NCBI GenBank assembly: GCA_947455195.1
Contig: CANGMI010000001.1
Coordinates: 682,001-746,000, forward strand
DNA: 64,000 bases
Source of the DNA: Pseudomonadota bacterium
GTDB taxonomy: Bacteria > Pseudomonadota > Gammaproteobacteria > Burkholderiales > SG8-39
Reading direction: 5' to 3'
In this document: positions 51,964-61,280 of the stretch, in pieces
How the letters are laid out: every line of letters begins with the position of its first letter
How positions within the stretch are numbered: the stretch's first letter is position 1
The notes under the pieces: model-generated
The model's database searches: none
What the model saw: the letters and a program-made list of their open reading frames with translations, nothing else
Told to the model about the DNA's origin: nothing
Translations under genes and position numbers: made by a program

Positions 51964-52742
51964 AGAACGTGCTGGTCATCACCTGCCACCCCGACCCGCG
52001 CTCGCTCACGGGCGCGCTGCGCGACCACACCGTGTCGACCCTTGCGCGCCTCGGACACCGTGTCGAGCAGTCAGACCTGCATGCCCTGCGCTGGAAGGCC
52101 GTGGTCGACCATGACGACTTTCCGGCTGAGGACCCGGGCGCGCGCCTGCAACCGGGTGCGGCTTCGCGACGTGCCACCCTGGGCGGCACGCTCACCCCCG
52201 ATGTGCAGGCCGAACAGGCCAAGCTGCTGCGTGCCGATGCCATCGTGCTGCACTTTCCGCTCTGGTGGTTCGCGATGCCGGCGATGCTCAAGGGCTGGTT
52301 CGATCGGGTGTTCAGCAACGGCTTTGGCTACGGCATCATGCCGGCAGCCGGTGCGCCCGGCCAGGCGAGCCTGCGCTACGGCGAGGGCCGTCTCGGCGGC
52401 AAGCGGGCACTCGTGTGCGTGACCACCGGTGGCCTCCCGAGCCACTTCAGCGAGCGTGGCATCAATGGGCCGCTCGAGCATCTGCTCTTTCCACTCACGC
52501 ACGGCACGCTCTGGTATGCAGGCATCGATGTGCTGCCCGTTCACGGCATCTTCGGCACCAACCGCCTGCAGCCCGATGCGTTCGCCCCGGTGGCGCGCGA
52601 TTGGGAAATGCGCCTGGAGGGCCTCTTCAGCGATGCACCGATCGCCTGGCGCGCGCAGAATGGGGGTGACTACGATGAAGCGTTGTGTCTGCGCGAAGAC
52701 CTGGGCGGCGCAGCCACCGGATTCGATCTGCACCGGCGCTGA
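51960..52742 (+). CDS. NAD(P)H-dependent oxidoreductase, flavodoxin-like (NQO1/ModB family)
   Basis: A 260-residue FMN/FAD oxidoreductase of the NAD(P)H dehydrogenase (quinone) family. The N-terminal flavin site is NVLVITCHPDPRSLTGAL, and the FPLWWFAMPAMLKGWFDRVF segment that contacts the flavin and active site is clear. The ATG overlaps the P450 stop as ATGA. It is a common type of two-electron quinone or azo reductase; its role here could be to reduce a quinone made by the P450, or to supply electrons. It is followed by a cytochrome c gene after 35 bases. Confidence 0.9.
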   Translation: MKNVLVITCHPDPRSLTGALRDHTVSTLARLGHRVEQSDLHALRWKAVVDHDDFPAEDPGARLQPGAASRRATLGGTLTPDVQAEQAKLLRADAIVLHFPLWWFAMPAMLKGWFDRVFSNGFGYGIMPAAGAPGQASLRYGEGRLGGKRALVCVTTGGLPSHFSERGINGPLEHLLFPLTHGTLWYAGIDVLPVHGIFGTNRLQPDAFAPVARDWEMRLEGLFSDAPIAWRAQNGGDYDEALCLREDLGGAATGFDLHRR

Positions 52743-52777
52743 AGAGCACCGGCCCGGCCACATCCGCGGAGGACAGG

Positions 52778-53170
52778 ATGACAGTGATCTCGCATCGCAT
52801 ACCGCGCCACTCGCGCCGTGTCGGACTACTGCTCGTGGCGATCTGTTTCGTGGCCGGGCAGGCCGCGGCCGACGATGTCTCGCGTGCACGCGGCCTCGCC
52901 GCCAACTGCACGACCTGCCATGGGAGTGACGGACGCAGCGTGGGCGAGGTGCCCCCCTCGCTGGCCGGGCGTGATCGTGCCGAGTTGCTGCAGACACTCC
53001 TCGACTACCGCGCGGGCCAGCGTGCATCGATGATCATGGAGCAGCACGCCCGCGGCTACTCGGAAGCACAACTCGCGCTGATTGCCGGCTGGTTCTCGCG
53101 TTTGCCGGCAGGGGTGGCGCTTGCAGCGCCGCGCGCTGACGGCAGCAGCACCGGCGCACGCCAGCCATGA
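52778..53170 (+). CDS. Monohaem cytochrome c, probable FccA/SoxE-type partner
   Basis: A 130-residue periplasmic cytochrome. The signal peptide spans VGLLLVAICFVAGQAAA and the single haem site is CTTCH in ANCTTCHGSDGRSVG. The distal methionine is most likely in ASMIMEQHARGYS. It overlaps the flavoprotein gene by four bases, which is the typical layout of flavocytochrome c sulfide dehydrogenase (cytochrome plus FAD subunits). The class I cytochrome is smaller than the two-haem FccA of Allochromatium. A GGACAGGATG leader contains a weak box. Confidence 0.85.
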   Translation: MTVISHRIPRHSRRVGLLLVAICFVAGQAAADDVSRARGLAANCTTCHGSDGRSVGEVPPSLAGRDRAELLQTLLDYRAGQRASMIMEQHARGYSEAQLALIAGWFSRLPAGVALAAPRADGSSTGARQP

Positions 53171-54483
53171 GTACGCTCACCCGAGACGGGGCAACAACCC
53201 GTAGGCCAGCCGCGGACACCTCGCGCCGCGCCTTCATCCACGGCGGTGCGAGCCTGGCTGCAGCCAGCGTATTCAGCACGCATGCAGGGGCTGCCGAGGG
53301 ACCACGCGCCCGCGTGGTGGTGGTCGGTGGGGGCTTTGGCGGCGCAACCGCCGCGCGCCATCTCAAGCGCTGGGCACCCGCGCTCGATGTGACACTGATC
53401 GAGCGTGACGCTACCTTCATATCCTGCCCACTGAGCAATCTGGTGCTGGCGGGCAACGCACAAATCGCCGACCTCACCTTCGGTTACCAGTCGCTCGAGC
53501 GCCTCGGTATCCGGGTGATTCGGGGTGAGGTGATGGCGATCGATGCATCGACGCGCACCGTGCGTCTCGCCAGTGGCGATCGCCTCGCCTACGATCGGGC
53601 CATCGTGTCGCCAGGCGTCGAGTTCGACCTTGCAGGCATCCCCGGCTTGCAGGCACCCGCTGCGCGCGCGGCCATGCCGGTTGCCTGGAAGGCAGGCCCC
53701 GAAACACTGCGACTGCGACAACACCTCGAAGCCATGCCCGATGGCGGCGCGTTCGTGATGCACATCCCCCAGGCGCCCTACCGCTGCCCACCCGGCCCTT
53801 ATGAACGCGCCTGCCAGATCGCCGACTACTTCAAGCGCGAGAAACCCCGTTCCAAGGTCATCGTGCTCGATGCCAACCCCGACGTGGTGTCGAAGAAGGC
53901 GCTTTTCATGGCAGCCTGGAACGGCCCCTACAAGGGCATGGTCGAGTACCGGCCCAACTGCGAACTGGCCGATGTGGATGGGCCGGCAAAGACCGTGAAG
54001 CTCGTGTTCGACGATGTGCCCGGTGATGTGATCAACGTGATTCCACCACAGCGCGCCGGGGCCGTGGCCGATAGAAGTGGGCTCGTCACGGCCAATCGAC
54101 GCTGGTGCGGCATCGACTGGCTGACGATGGAGTCGGTTGCGGTAAAGGGCGTGCACGTGCTGGGCGATGCCACGCTGTCGGCCTCGATCATGCCCAAGTC
54201 AGCCACCATGGCCAATCAGCATGCCAAGCTTGCTGCGGCAGCCATCATCGACCTGCTGGCCGAACGGCCGGTCGAACCCGACCCGACTCTCATCAACACC
54301 TGCTACAGCTTTGTCGATGGGGTGCGCGCGGGGCATGTAGCCTCGGTGCATGCCTACGAAGCCGCCGAGCGCACGATGAGTGTCGTGAAGGGCTCGGGCG
54401 GCCTCTCGCGCGAAGCCAATGCCACCGAGGGTGCACACGCCTGGGGCTGGGCGAGGAACATCTGGGGTGAGGCGCTGGGGTAG
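53167..54483 (+). CDS. Flavocytochrome c sulfide dehydrogenase flavoprotein (FccB/SoxF)
   Basis: A 438-residue FAD-dependent sulfide dehydrogenase. The N-terminus has a Tat-like signal (SRRAFIHGGASLAAASVF). The FAD-binding dinucleotide fold is VVVVGGGFGGATAARHL. Redox-active cysteines of the family lie in ISCPLSN and YRCPPGPYERAC. The C-terminal 70 residues match the sulfide-dehydrogenase flavin-binding domain (INTCYSFVDG...). With the cytochrome c before it, the pair would oxidise sulfide in the periplasm. It is 48 kb from soxYZAX, so the sulfur genes here are split. Confidence 0.92.
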   Translation: MSTLTRDGATTRRPAADTSRRAFIHGGASLAAASVFSTHAGAAEGPRARVVVVGGGFGGATAARHLKRWAPALDVTLIERDATFISCPLSNLVLAGNAQIADLTFGYQSLERLGIRVIRGEVMAIDASTRTVRLASGDRLAYDRAIVSPGVEFDLAGIPGLQAPAARAAMPVAWKAGPETLRLRQHLEAMPDGGAFVMHIPQAPYRCPPGPYERACQIADYFKREKPRSKVIVLDANPDVVSKKALFMAAWNGPYKGMVEYRPNCELADVDGPAKTVKLVFDDVPGDVINVIPPQRAGAVADRSGLVTANRRWCGIDWLTMESVAVKGVHVLGDATLSASIMPKSATMANQHAKLAAAAIIDLLAERPVEPDPTLINTCYSFVDGVRAGHVASVHAYEAAERTMSVVKGSGGLSREANATEGAHAWGWARNIWGEALG

Positions 54484-54600
54484 GTGGGTTCCCTGGATGG
54501 TAGTGACCGGTTACGACTGGCAGGGATTTGTGCCGGGAAACGCAGCGTGACAGCCCGGATTGCGGTTCGCCTGAAGTGACCCTCGCACAGTACAAGGCAC

Positions 54601-57600
54601 TCAATGAAAATCACGTGACCGCGCATCGAGCCGCCCGAGCAGGGTGCTGTGATCAACCAGCCGCGCGGCCACCAGATGCACCACCTCGCCCTCGCGCTGC
54701 ACCTGACCGTAGACCGTCATCAACTGTGCGCCCAGGACCTCACGGCGCTGCAACTCGCTCAAATGGCGCCAGACCACCACATTGACCTGTCCGGTTTCAT
54801 CCTCGAGCGTGATGAAGACCACCCCCGAGGCAGTACCCGGACGCTGACGGCTGATGACCAGCCCGCTCGCCCGCGCAAGACGCCCATGCGGCATGCGGCG
54901 CAATGCGGCCGCGGTGACGATGCGCATCGCATCGAGTCGAGCGCGCAGCAAGGCGAGCGGATGACGCCCCAGCGTGAGCCCGGTGCTCGCGTAATCGGCC
55001 ACAAGGCTCTCGCCTTCACTGGGCTCGGCGATCACCGGCACCTCGTCTTCGATGGGCGCATCGCGCAGCAAGGGGCTGCGTGACTCGATGCCTGCCACCT
55101 GCCAGTAGGCGGCACGCCGATGTTCGGCAAGACCGTCGAGCGCGGCCGCAGCGGCCAGACACTTCAGATCACCCACATCGAGTTCGGCACGCGCGGCCAG
55201 ATCATCAACGGATGCAAAGGCACGCACGGCACGCGCGCGCACGATGCGCTCGGCACCCGTTGCCGAGAGCCCTTTCACCATCGCAAGACCGAGGCGCACC
55301 GCCGGTTGGGGCGATCGACGGGAGGGCGGCAGCGAGGGTTTGACCGAGGACCTGGCCGAAGAATCGAGCAAGGTCTCGCGCGGCAGGGCGCGCGGCGCCT
55401 CGAGCGTGGCTTCGAACTGGCTCGCGATCACATCCACCGGGCGCACCTCGACGCCATGTCGACGCGCGTCCTGCACCAGTTGCGAGGGGCCGTAGAAGCC
55501 CATCGGCTGGCTGTTGAGCAAGGCGGCGAGAAAGGCCGCCGGCGCATGGCACTTCAACCAGGCCGACTGCCAGGCAATGAGCGCAAAGCTGATCGAGTGC
55601 GACTCGGGGAAACCGTACTCGCCGAAGCCCAGAATCTGCTGATAGATCTGGGCCGCAAACTCCGGCGTGTAACCGCGCGCCAGCATGCCCTCGGTGAGGC
55701 GCCGCTCGAAAGGTTCGATGCCCCCCTTGCGGCGCCACGCAGCCATGGCCCGTCGCAACTGGTCGGCCTCACCCGGGGTGAAGCCAGCCGCCACCACGGC
55801 CAGACGCATCACCTGTTCCTGGAAGATGGCCACACCCAGGGTACGCCGCAGCACGTCCTCGACCTCGGGACTCGGGTAGGTCACGGCCTCGAGACCCTGA
55901 CGCCGGCGCAGGTACGGATGCACCATGCCACCCTGAATGGGTCCGGGGCGCACGATGGCCACCTGAATCACGAGGTCATAGAACTCGTGCGGCTGCATGC
56001 GAGGCAGCATGGCCATCTGTGCGCGTGACTCGATCTGGAAGACGCCCACCGTATCGGCACGCGACACCATCTCGAACACCACCGGATCATGACGCGGAAT
56101 ATCAGCCACGGTGAACGCACGGGGACCGGTGCCCGCCAGCCAGGGTGGCCGGCCATCGGTTGGCCGGTGACTGGGGGGCTGGCCCTCGATGGACGCCTGA
56201 TCAGGCGCCATCAGACGGCGCTGCACCTGCAGCAGGTCGATGGTGCGCCGGATGGCGGTGAGCATCCCCAGCGCCAGGATGTCGACCTTGAGCAGACCCA
56301 GCGCATCGAGATCGTCCTTGTCCCACTGGATGACACTGCGCCCCGGCATCGAGGCATTTTCAACCGGCACCAGTTGAGACAGTGGCCCACGCGAAATCAC
56401 GAAACCGCCCGAGTGCTGCGACAGATGGCGCGGGAAGCGAGTGATCGTGTTGACCAGTTGCACCAGGTGACCGATGACACGCGATCCGGGGTCGAAGCCT
56501 TGCGCGGCGAGCGCCTCGGGCTGCACCGCATGGCCATCCCACCAACTGTGCGACTTTGCGAGCTGCTCGATCTGTCCGACATCGAGCCCGAGTGCCTTGC
56601 CGACATCGCGCATCGCACTGCGCGGCCGATAGGTGGTAATGGCCGCTGCAATGGCCGCTCGCTCGCGACCGTACTTGCGATAGATGTACTGGATCACCTC
56701 CTCGCGCCGCTCATGCTCGAAGTCGATGTCGATGTCGGGCGGCTCGTTGCGCTCGGCCGAGATGAAGCGCTCGAAGAGGAGCGAGGACGTTGCCGGATTC
56801 ACCTCGGTGATGCCCAGCGCGTAGCACACCGCCGAGTTGGCGGCCGAGCCGCGCCCCTGACAGAGAATGCCCTGACTGCGGGCAAAGCAGACAATGTCGT
56901 AGACCGTGAGGAAATAGGGCTCGTAGCCCAGCGAGGCAATGAGCGCGAGTTCATGCTCGATCTGGCTGCGTACTGCCCCCTGGCCGACCTCTTCACCGTA
57001 ACGCCAGCGCAACCCCTCTTCCGTGAGAAAGCGCAGGTGCTGTGCCGGTGTACGCCCGGCGGCGACGATCTCGTCAGGGTATTCGTAGCGCAGTTCATCG
57101 AGCGAGAAGTGGCAACGCCCCGCCACCACCAGGGTCTCGGCAAGGAGCGATTCGGGATAGACCTGCGCAAGACGCATGCGCTGGCGCAGATGCCGTTCGG
57201 CATTGGCAAAGAGGGCCTGACCGCATTGATCGAGCGGCACCCCCAGACGGATGGCGGTCAGCGTGTCCTGCAGCATGCGCCGCGAGCGTCGATGCATGTG
57301 AACGTCGCCCGCTGCAACGAGCGGCAATCGCGCCTGACGGGCCCACGCATCGAGCGTACGCAACTGCGTCCGATCAGCAGCACCCGAGAGGAGTTCAGCG
57401 GCCATCCAGGCACGTTCGGGAAAGGCCTCGGCGAGCCAATGTGCGTCATGAGCGGTGTCGGTGTCGGTGCCTGGCAAGAGCAGTGCGAGACACTGGCTCA
57501 TGTCCGACTCGAGATCGGCCCGATGCAATTCGTACTGGCCCTTGGGTGCACGACGTCGGGCGCGTGTGATGCGCTCGCACAACTGGCCATAACCGACACG

Positions 57601-57861
57601 ATCGGTGGCGAGCAGTACGAGTCGTACCCCCTCTGCCAGACGCACCTCGGTGCCGACGATGAACTGCAACGACTGGCCACGACAGGCCAGATGGGCTCGC
57701 ACGACACCGGCCACTGAACACTCGTCGGTCAGCGCCATTGCCCGGTAGCCGAGGGCCTGAGCCCGTTCGGCCAGTTCCTCCGGGTGAGAGGCCCCGCGCA
57801 GAAAGCTGAAATTCGATACGCAATGCAACTCGGCGTAATCCGGCAGTAACCCTCGCTTCAT
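54601..57861 (-). CDS. dnaE2: DnaE2/ImuC, error-prone DNA polymerase III alpha
   Basis: The 1086-residue C-family polymerase of the SOS mutasome (also called ImuC). It starts at MKRGLLPDYAELHC (57861). The N-terminal PHP domain has ALTDECSVAGVVRAHL, the polymerase active site is PPDIDIDFEHERREEV with QGRGSAANSAVCY before it, and a C-terminal OB-fold (VVFITLEDETGQVNVVVW) is present. The protein is shorter than DnaE1 and lacks the usual clamp-proximal tail. Its ATG overlaps the imuB stop by four bases, so it is the last gene of lexA2-imuA-imuB-dnaE2. Confidence 0.96.
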   Translation of the reverse strand: MKRGLLPDYAELHCVSNFSFLRGASHPEELAERAQALGYRAMALTDECSVAGVVRAHLACRGQSLQFIVGTEVRLAEGVRLVLLATDRVGYGQLCERITRARRRAPKGQYELHRADLESDMSQCLALLLPGTDTDTAHDAHWLAEAFPERAWMAAELLSGAADRTQLRTLDAWARQARLPLVAAGDVHMHRRSRRMLQDTLTAIRLGVPLDQCGQALFANAERHLRQRMRLAQVYPESLLAETLVVAGRCHFSLDELRYEYPDEIVAAGRTPAQHLRFLTEEGLRWRYGEEVGQGAVRSQIEHELALIASLGYEPYFLTVYDIVCFARSQGILCQGRGSAANSAVCYALGITEVNPATSSLLFERFISAERNEPPDIDIDFEHERREEVIQYIYRKYGRERAAIAAAITTYRPRSAMRDVGKALGLDVGQIEQLAKSHSWWDGHAVQPEALAAQGFDPGSRVIGHLVQLVNTITRFPRHLSQHSGGFVISRGPLSQLVPVENASMPGRSVIQWDKDDLDALGLLKVDILALGMLTAIRRTIDLLQVQRRLMAPDQASIEGQPPSHRPTDGRPPWLAGTGPRAFTVADIPRHDPVVFEMVSRADTVGVFQIESRAQMAMLPRMQPHEFYDLVIQVAIVRPGPIQGGMVHPYLRRRQGLEAVTYPSPEVEDVLRRTLGVAIFQEQVMRLAVVAAGFTPGEADQLRRAMAAWRRKGGIEPFERRLTEGMLARGYTPEFAAQIYQQILGFGEYGFPESHSISFALIAWQSAWLKCHAPAAFLAALLNSQPMGFYGPSQLVQDARRHGVEVRPVDVIASQFEATLEAPRALPRETLLDSSARSSVKPSLPPSRRSPQPAVRLGLAMVKGLSATGAERIVRARAVRAFASVDDLAARAELDVGDLKCLAAAAALDGLAEHRRAAYWQVAGIESRSPLLRDAPIEDEVPVIAEPSEGESLVADYASTGLTLGRHPLALLRARLDAMRIVTAAALRRMPHGRLARASGLVISRQRPGTASGVVFITLEDETGQVNVVVWRHLSELQRREVLGAQLMTVYGQVQREGEVVHLVAARLVDHSTLLGRLDARSRDFH

Positions 57862-59363
57862 GCAAAGACGCCATGCAGAAACCAGTGTGCGTCGATGCTG
57901 CGACTGCGATAGATCCACAGGAGGGCCTGATCGGCACTGCGCGCCAGGAAGTAGTCGCGCATCACGTCGGCTCCATCCCACCAGCCCGATTCGATCCGCT
58001 CGGGACCCGCCAGCAGACTCAAGGGAGACTGATGATCAAAACCGCTCTGTCGATCGAGATAGAGCCGGTTGGCCACCTCACGCAAGGGGCGCGGCGCGCG
58101 CAGGAGCCATACGGGCCGACGACCGGCGGCCACCAGGGTACCGTCGACCGAGCGCAAGGCCTTGAACGGGGCATCGACCGACGCATGTTCAGGTCGATGA
58201 TCATCGACCAGACGCAAACCGTGAACGGCATCGGCACCGAGTCGTGCCTGCAATCGATCGACCAGCCGATCGATGTCCTGAGCAACGCCGACCGCATCGG
58301 GAAAGAGGTTCTGGCTGGGCTCGGGCATGCGGCAGAGCGTATCGACCCGCACCCGGATCTCGACCGCTGGCGCACGCAAGGCCAGGCGTTCGAGATGCTC
58401 GCGCGCCAGCATCGCGAAATGCTCGGCACTGCGCTCGGCCGTTGCCATCTCGATGACGACCGCGGTGAGTGCGCCCTCGTCATGCAGGAGTTCAAGCACG
58501 ATGCGATCGGTAGCCGACGCGCGTGCCTGCAGGAAGCCTTCGAGTTGCACGAGCAGGCGACGAAACGCAAAGACGAGCGCAGCGGCATCGTCGACCATAT
58601 GGGTGAGTTCGAGCCTTGACTCGAACCGCTCGGGCGGCACGAAGAAACGATGCGCCATCGCCTGCCGGCCCGTAGCCTCATCGAGACGCAGGAGAAGCAT
58701 GGCACCGAACCGTCGCGCAAAGCCGGCGCGCGGGAAGCGCAGCAGATCGGCCACGGTACGCGCACCCACCTGCTCGAGCGCGTGGATTGCCTTCACACCG
58801 GCCAGGGTGTCATCGACCTGCAGGGCATGCAGCGGCAGGCGCTCGAGCGTGCGCTCCCAGGCCCCATCGGCTGATGCGGGATGACAGTCTTCATGCACCG
58901 CAGCCAGCCAGCGGGCAGCACGCGCATTGGGTGCGCTCGCCATGCGTGCGGTGAGTCCGAGCCGATCGATCATGGCCCGCAGGCGCGCCACGATGCGCTC
59001 GAGCCCTCCGAAGAGGCGCAGGCTGCCATGCAGTTCAAGCAGCACCTCGCAGGCACTGGCGAGCACGACCTTGGGTGTATGCAGACAGGCACAGGCCGCC
59101 AGCGCCTCGAGCATCTGGCGCTCGGCGTCGGGCCGCCGACGCACGACCACCAACCCGGGCACGAGCGCCGTGGCCGCCGCGGCACTCATGCCGACGTGCA
59201 CACCTCCGGCGCGCGCACGTGCGCAGGCATCGATCACATGCACACCCTCGAGCACCGCCAGCGGTGCGGGCGCATCGACGGCCCCGGCAACCTCAGGTGA
59301 TGAATTCGCCGCGACGATCGAATCGGCCGGGAGGTGCGACAAGTGGATGGCCAGCCAGATCAT
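57858..59363 (-). CDS. imuB: ImuB, Y-family-like mutasome subunit
   Basis: A 501-residue protein with the outline of a Y-family DNA polymerase but without its catalytic acidic residues at the start ([12 protein letters not shown] in place of the MDAFFA-type motif). In the mutasome it bridges the clamp, ImuA and DnaE2. It has ARAGGVHVGMSAAAA, a central little-finger-like region, and SGWWDGADVMRDYFLARS near the C-terminus, a hallmark of ImuB. The start at 59363 is supported by similarity; the gene overlaps imuA by 71 bases and dnaE2 by four. Confidence 0.94.
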   Translation of the reverse strand: MIWLAIHLSHLPADSIVAANSSPEVAGAVDAPAPLAVLEGVHVIDACARARAGGVHVGMSAAAATALVPGLVVVRRRPDAERQMLEALAACACLHTPKVVLASACEVLLELHGSLRLFGGLERIVARLRAMIDRLGLTARMASAPNARAARWLAAVHEDCHPASADGAWERTLERLPLHALQVDDTLAGVKAIHALEQVGARTVADLLRFPRAGFARRFGAMLLLRLDEATGRQAMAHRFFVPPERFESRLELTHMVDDAAALVFAFRRLLVQLEGFLQARASATDRIVLELLHDEGALTAVVIEMATAERSAEHFAMLAREHLERLALRAPAVEIRVRVDTLCRMPEPSQNLFPDAVGVAQDIDRLVDRLQARLGADAVHGLRLVDDHRPEHASVDAPFKALRSVDGTLVAAGRRPVWLLRAPRPLREVANRLYLDRQSGFDHQSPLSLLAGPERIESGWWDGADVMRDYFLARSADQALLWIYRSRSIDAHWFLHGVFA

Positions 59364-60240
59364 CGGTGATGGACTCCTTGCGTGGCAGACCCCGATCGAG
59401 GTCGAGAATGAGGGGCTCGCTGCCGGGCAGGCCGGCCGTACCGGCGAGCCCGCCACGGCGCTTGAGGATGTGCACCGCGAACGATTCACGCCCCGGATCG
59501 GCGATCGCGATGCGCAAGGCCGCACAGGTGGCCGCTGTGGCATCCGCCATCGGGCGAAACACGAAGGCGAGAGCAGGCCCGCCCTCGGCGGCAATCTGCA
59601 GCCGGCGCAGTTCGGGGTACTGCAAGGCGCGTGGTTTGGGCACGGCGCACGGCCAGATGAGCACGGCTGCAGCGGTGGCAGCGCGCAGTGCCTGTTCGGC
59701 CGCCCAGAGAAGATCGCGCCGATTGGCCGGTTCGACTACCAGGATGGCGGCCGGGTCGATGCCGGCCTGCACCAGCGCGGGCGCGTGGAGCCGGTGGGGA
59801 GGCGCGATGCAGACCAGTCGCCGGCCCTCTCGCGCCAGTCGCGCGAGCGCCGGCATGAGCAACTGCATCTCACCCATCCCCTCGCGCGGACTCAGCAGTT
59901 CGGTGAGCACACCCGCGGGCCACCCGGCACCCGGCAAGACAGCATCGAGTGCAGCAAACCCGGTGGGGCAACCGGCACGAGCCACCTGGGCCAGATCTCG
60001 ACCACGCCACAGCGCAGGCTGCGCCTGCATCAGTTGCGCGAGGGCCGCCTGGCGGGTGGTGGCCGGCGTTACAAGGGAATCGGGGATCGCGGAATCCGTC
60101 GAGTGCCCTCCCGCAGGATCGGTCTCGGGGTCGAAATCGACATCGGTTTCGACGTCGTTCGAACCGGCACGAGACGGCGCAGCCTGCGACGTCGTGGCAT
60201 CGGGCAGATCGAACAAATCGGGATATGACGCCACCCTCAT
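59293..60240 (-). CDS. imuA: ImuA, RecA-like mutasome subunit
   Basis: A 315-residue protein with a RecA-fold remnant and no canonical Walker A motif. Landmarks are [55 protein letters not shown] and [12 protein letters not shown]. It pairs with ImuB in translesion synthesis. The first ~80 residues are acidic and variable. The gene overlaps lexA2 by four bases and imuB by 71, so the four genes form one operon under the LexA box at 61024-61045. Confidence 0.92.
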   Translation of the reverse strand: MRVASYPDLFDLPDATTSQAAPSRAGSNDVETDVDFDPETDPAGGHSTDSAIPDSLVTPATTRQAALAQLMQAQPALWRGRDLAQVARAGCPTGFAALDAVLPGAGWPAGVLTELLSPREGMGEMQLLMPALARLAREGRRLVCIAPPHRLHAPALVQAGIDPAAILVVEPANRRDLLWAAEQALRAATAAAVLIWPCAVPKPRALQYPELRRLQIAAEGGPALAFVFRPMADATAATCAALRIAIADPGRESFAVHILKRRGGLAGTAGLPGSEPLILDLDRGLPRKESITDDLAGHPLVAPPGRFDRRGEFIT

Positions 60241-61001
60241 GCGGCACTCGCCATGCCATCACGGATGAGGCCCACGACGAGACCCTCGATGGCAAAACCC
60301 TCTTCGCGCGGGTCGACGACAATGGGCGCAAAGTCAGGATTGGCCGGCAGCAATTCGATGCGCCCGTCACGGTGCTGCAAGCGCTTGACGGTGACTTCGT
60401 CGGCGATACGCGCCACCACGATCTGGCCGCTGCGCGCCTCGGCCGTGTGATGCACGGCCAACAGGTCGCCCTCGACGATGCCGGCGTCACGCATGCTCAT
60501 GCCGCGCACCTGCAGCAGGTAGTCGGGGGCTGGGCGAAAGAGTTGCCGGTCTACGGTGTAATGCCCGACCACATGCTCGGATGCCAGCATCGGGGCACCC
60601 GCGGCAACCCGCCCGAGCAGGGGCAGCAGGGCCGATGCAACTGACGCATCATGCAGCAGGCCGGACAAGCCCTGCCCTGACCGACTCTGATCCGACAGGC
60701 GTGGCTCGGCGTGCACGCTACCCCCTTGCCCCCGCCCGGCTTCGGTGAGGCGCAGGCCACGCGCGGTACCCTGACGAATCTCGATCAGGCCCTTGCGTTC
60801 GAGTGCTCGCAAATGCTCCTCGGCCGCATTGGCCGAACGAAAGGCCAGGGCAGACGCAATTTCAGCCCGGGTGGGCGGCATCCCGCTACGTTCGATCTCG
60901 GTGCGGATCAGGGCCAGGATCTGCGCCTGACGCGCCGTGAGCGATACTGTGGAGACAGGCGAAACGGGTGGAACTGGCGGTGAGGCAGACGCAGACGGCA
61001 T
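60237..61001 (-). CDS. lexA2: LexA-type repressor of the mutasome operon (LexA2)
   Basis: A 254-residue SOS repressor. The N-terminal winged helix has [17 protein letters not shown] and [13 protein letters not shown]. The autocleavage site is A134-G135 in VAAGAP; the catalytic dyad is S169 ([11 protein letters not shown]) and K206 (VTVKRLQ). It is longer than the usual 200-220 residues, with an extra ~30-residue linker rich in Ser/Gly (about 88-115). It lies directly downstream of a LexA box and probably represses its own operon. A second, global LexA is likely elsewhere in the genome. Confidence 0.95.
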   Translation of the reverse strand: MPSASASPPVPPVSPVSTVSLTARQAQILALIRTEIERSGMPPTRAEIASALAFRSANAAEEHLRALERKGLIEIRQGTARGLRLTEAGRGQGGSVHAEPRLSDQSRSGQGLSGLLHDASVASALLPLLGRVAAGAPMLASEHVVGHYTVDRQLFRPAPDYLLQVRGMSMRDAGIVEGDLLAVHHTAEARSGQIVVARIADEVTVKRLQHRDGRIELLPANPDFAPIVVDPREEGFAIEGLVVGLIRDGMASAA

Positions 61002-61023
61002 GATGGGCGCTCGAGAATCCGGA

Positions 61024-61045
61024 ATACTGTATGTTCGTACAGTAT
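61024..61045. promoter_or_regulatory. LexA operator (SOS box) of lexA2-imuA-imuB-dnaE2
   Basis: An almost perfect palindrome: ATACTGTA (61024-61031), six bases, TACAGTAT (61038-61045). It has the CTGT-N8-ACAG core of the classical LexA box (61027-61042). It is 23 bases upstream of the lexA2 ATG. A TTGAGA (minus 61059-61054) just before it is a possible -35, so repressor bound here would cover the promoter. Confidence 0.93.
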
Positions 61046-61053
61046 CCTGATTT

Positions 61054-61097
61054 TCTCAAGTGTCCCGCGCCGACTTGCACGCCTAAGTCGCTTGAGA
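61054..61097. repeat. Compound inverted repeat beside the LexA box
   Basis: Outer arms TCTCAAG (61054-61060) and CTTGAGA (61091-61097). Inside them is a second pair CGACTT (61071-61076) and AAGTCG (61085-61090), with an eight-base loop. The left outer arm coincides with the possible -35 of the lexA2 promoter. Confidence 0.55.
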
Positions 61098-61280
61098 TCG
61101 CCGCCAGCGCTGTCAGGGCATCCAGGGACGCGCAGGCCGGCAGCGCATACCGCAGCCCCTGCACCATATCAACGCACGAAATCTGCAGGGCCCTATCCTG
61201 AGACGTGCGGGTTCGGCCCGGTCAGTGCCAGCCGCCGAGCGTTGCGAATTGCCCTCGAAAACCACGGGTCGTGCACTGCC

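Noticed and set aside
56089-57717. A 542-codon plus-strand frame inside dnaE2
   Set aside because: Antisense shadow; dnaE2 covers this region with its PHP and polymerase motifs.
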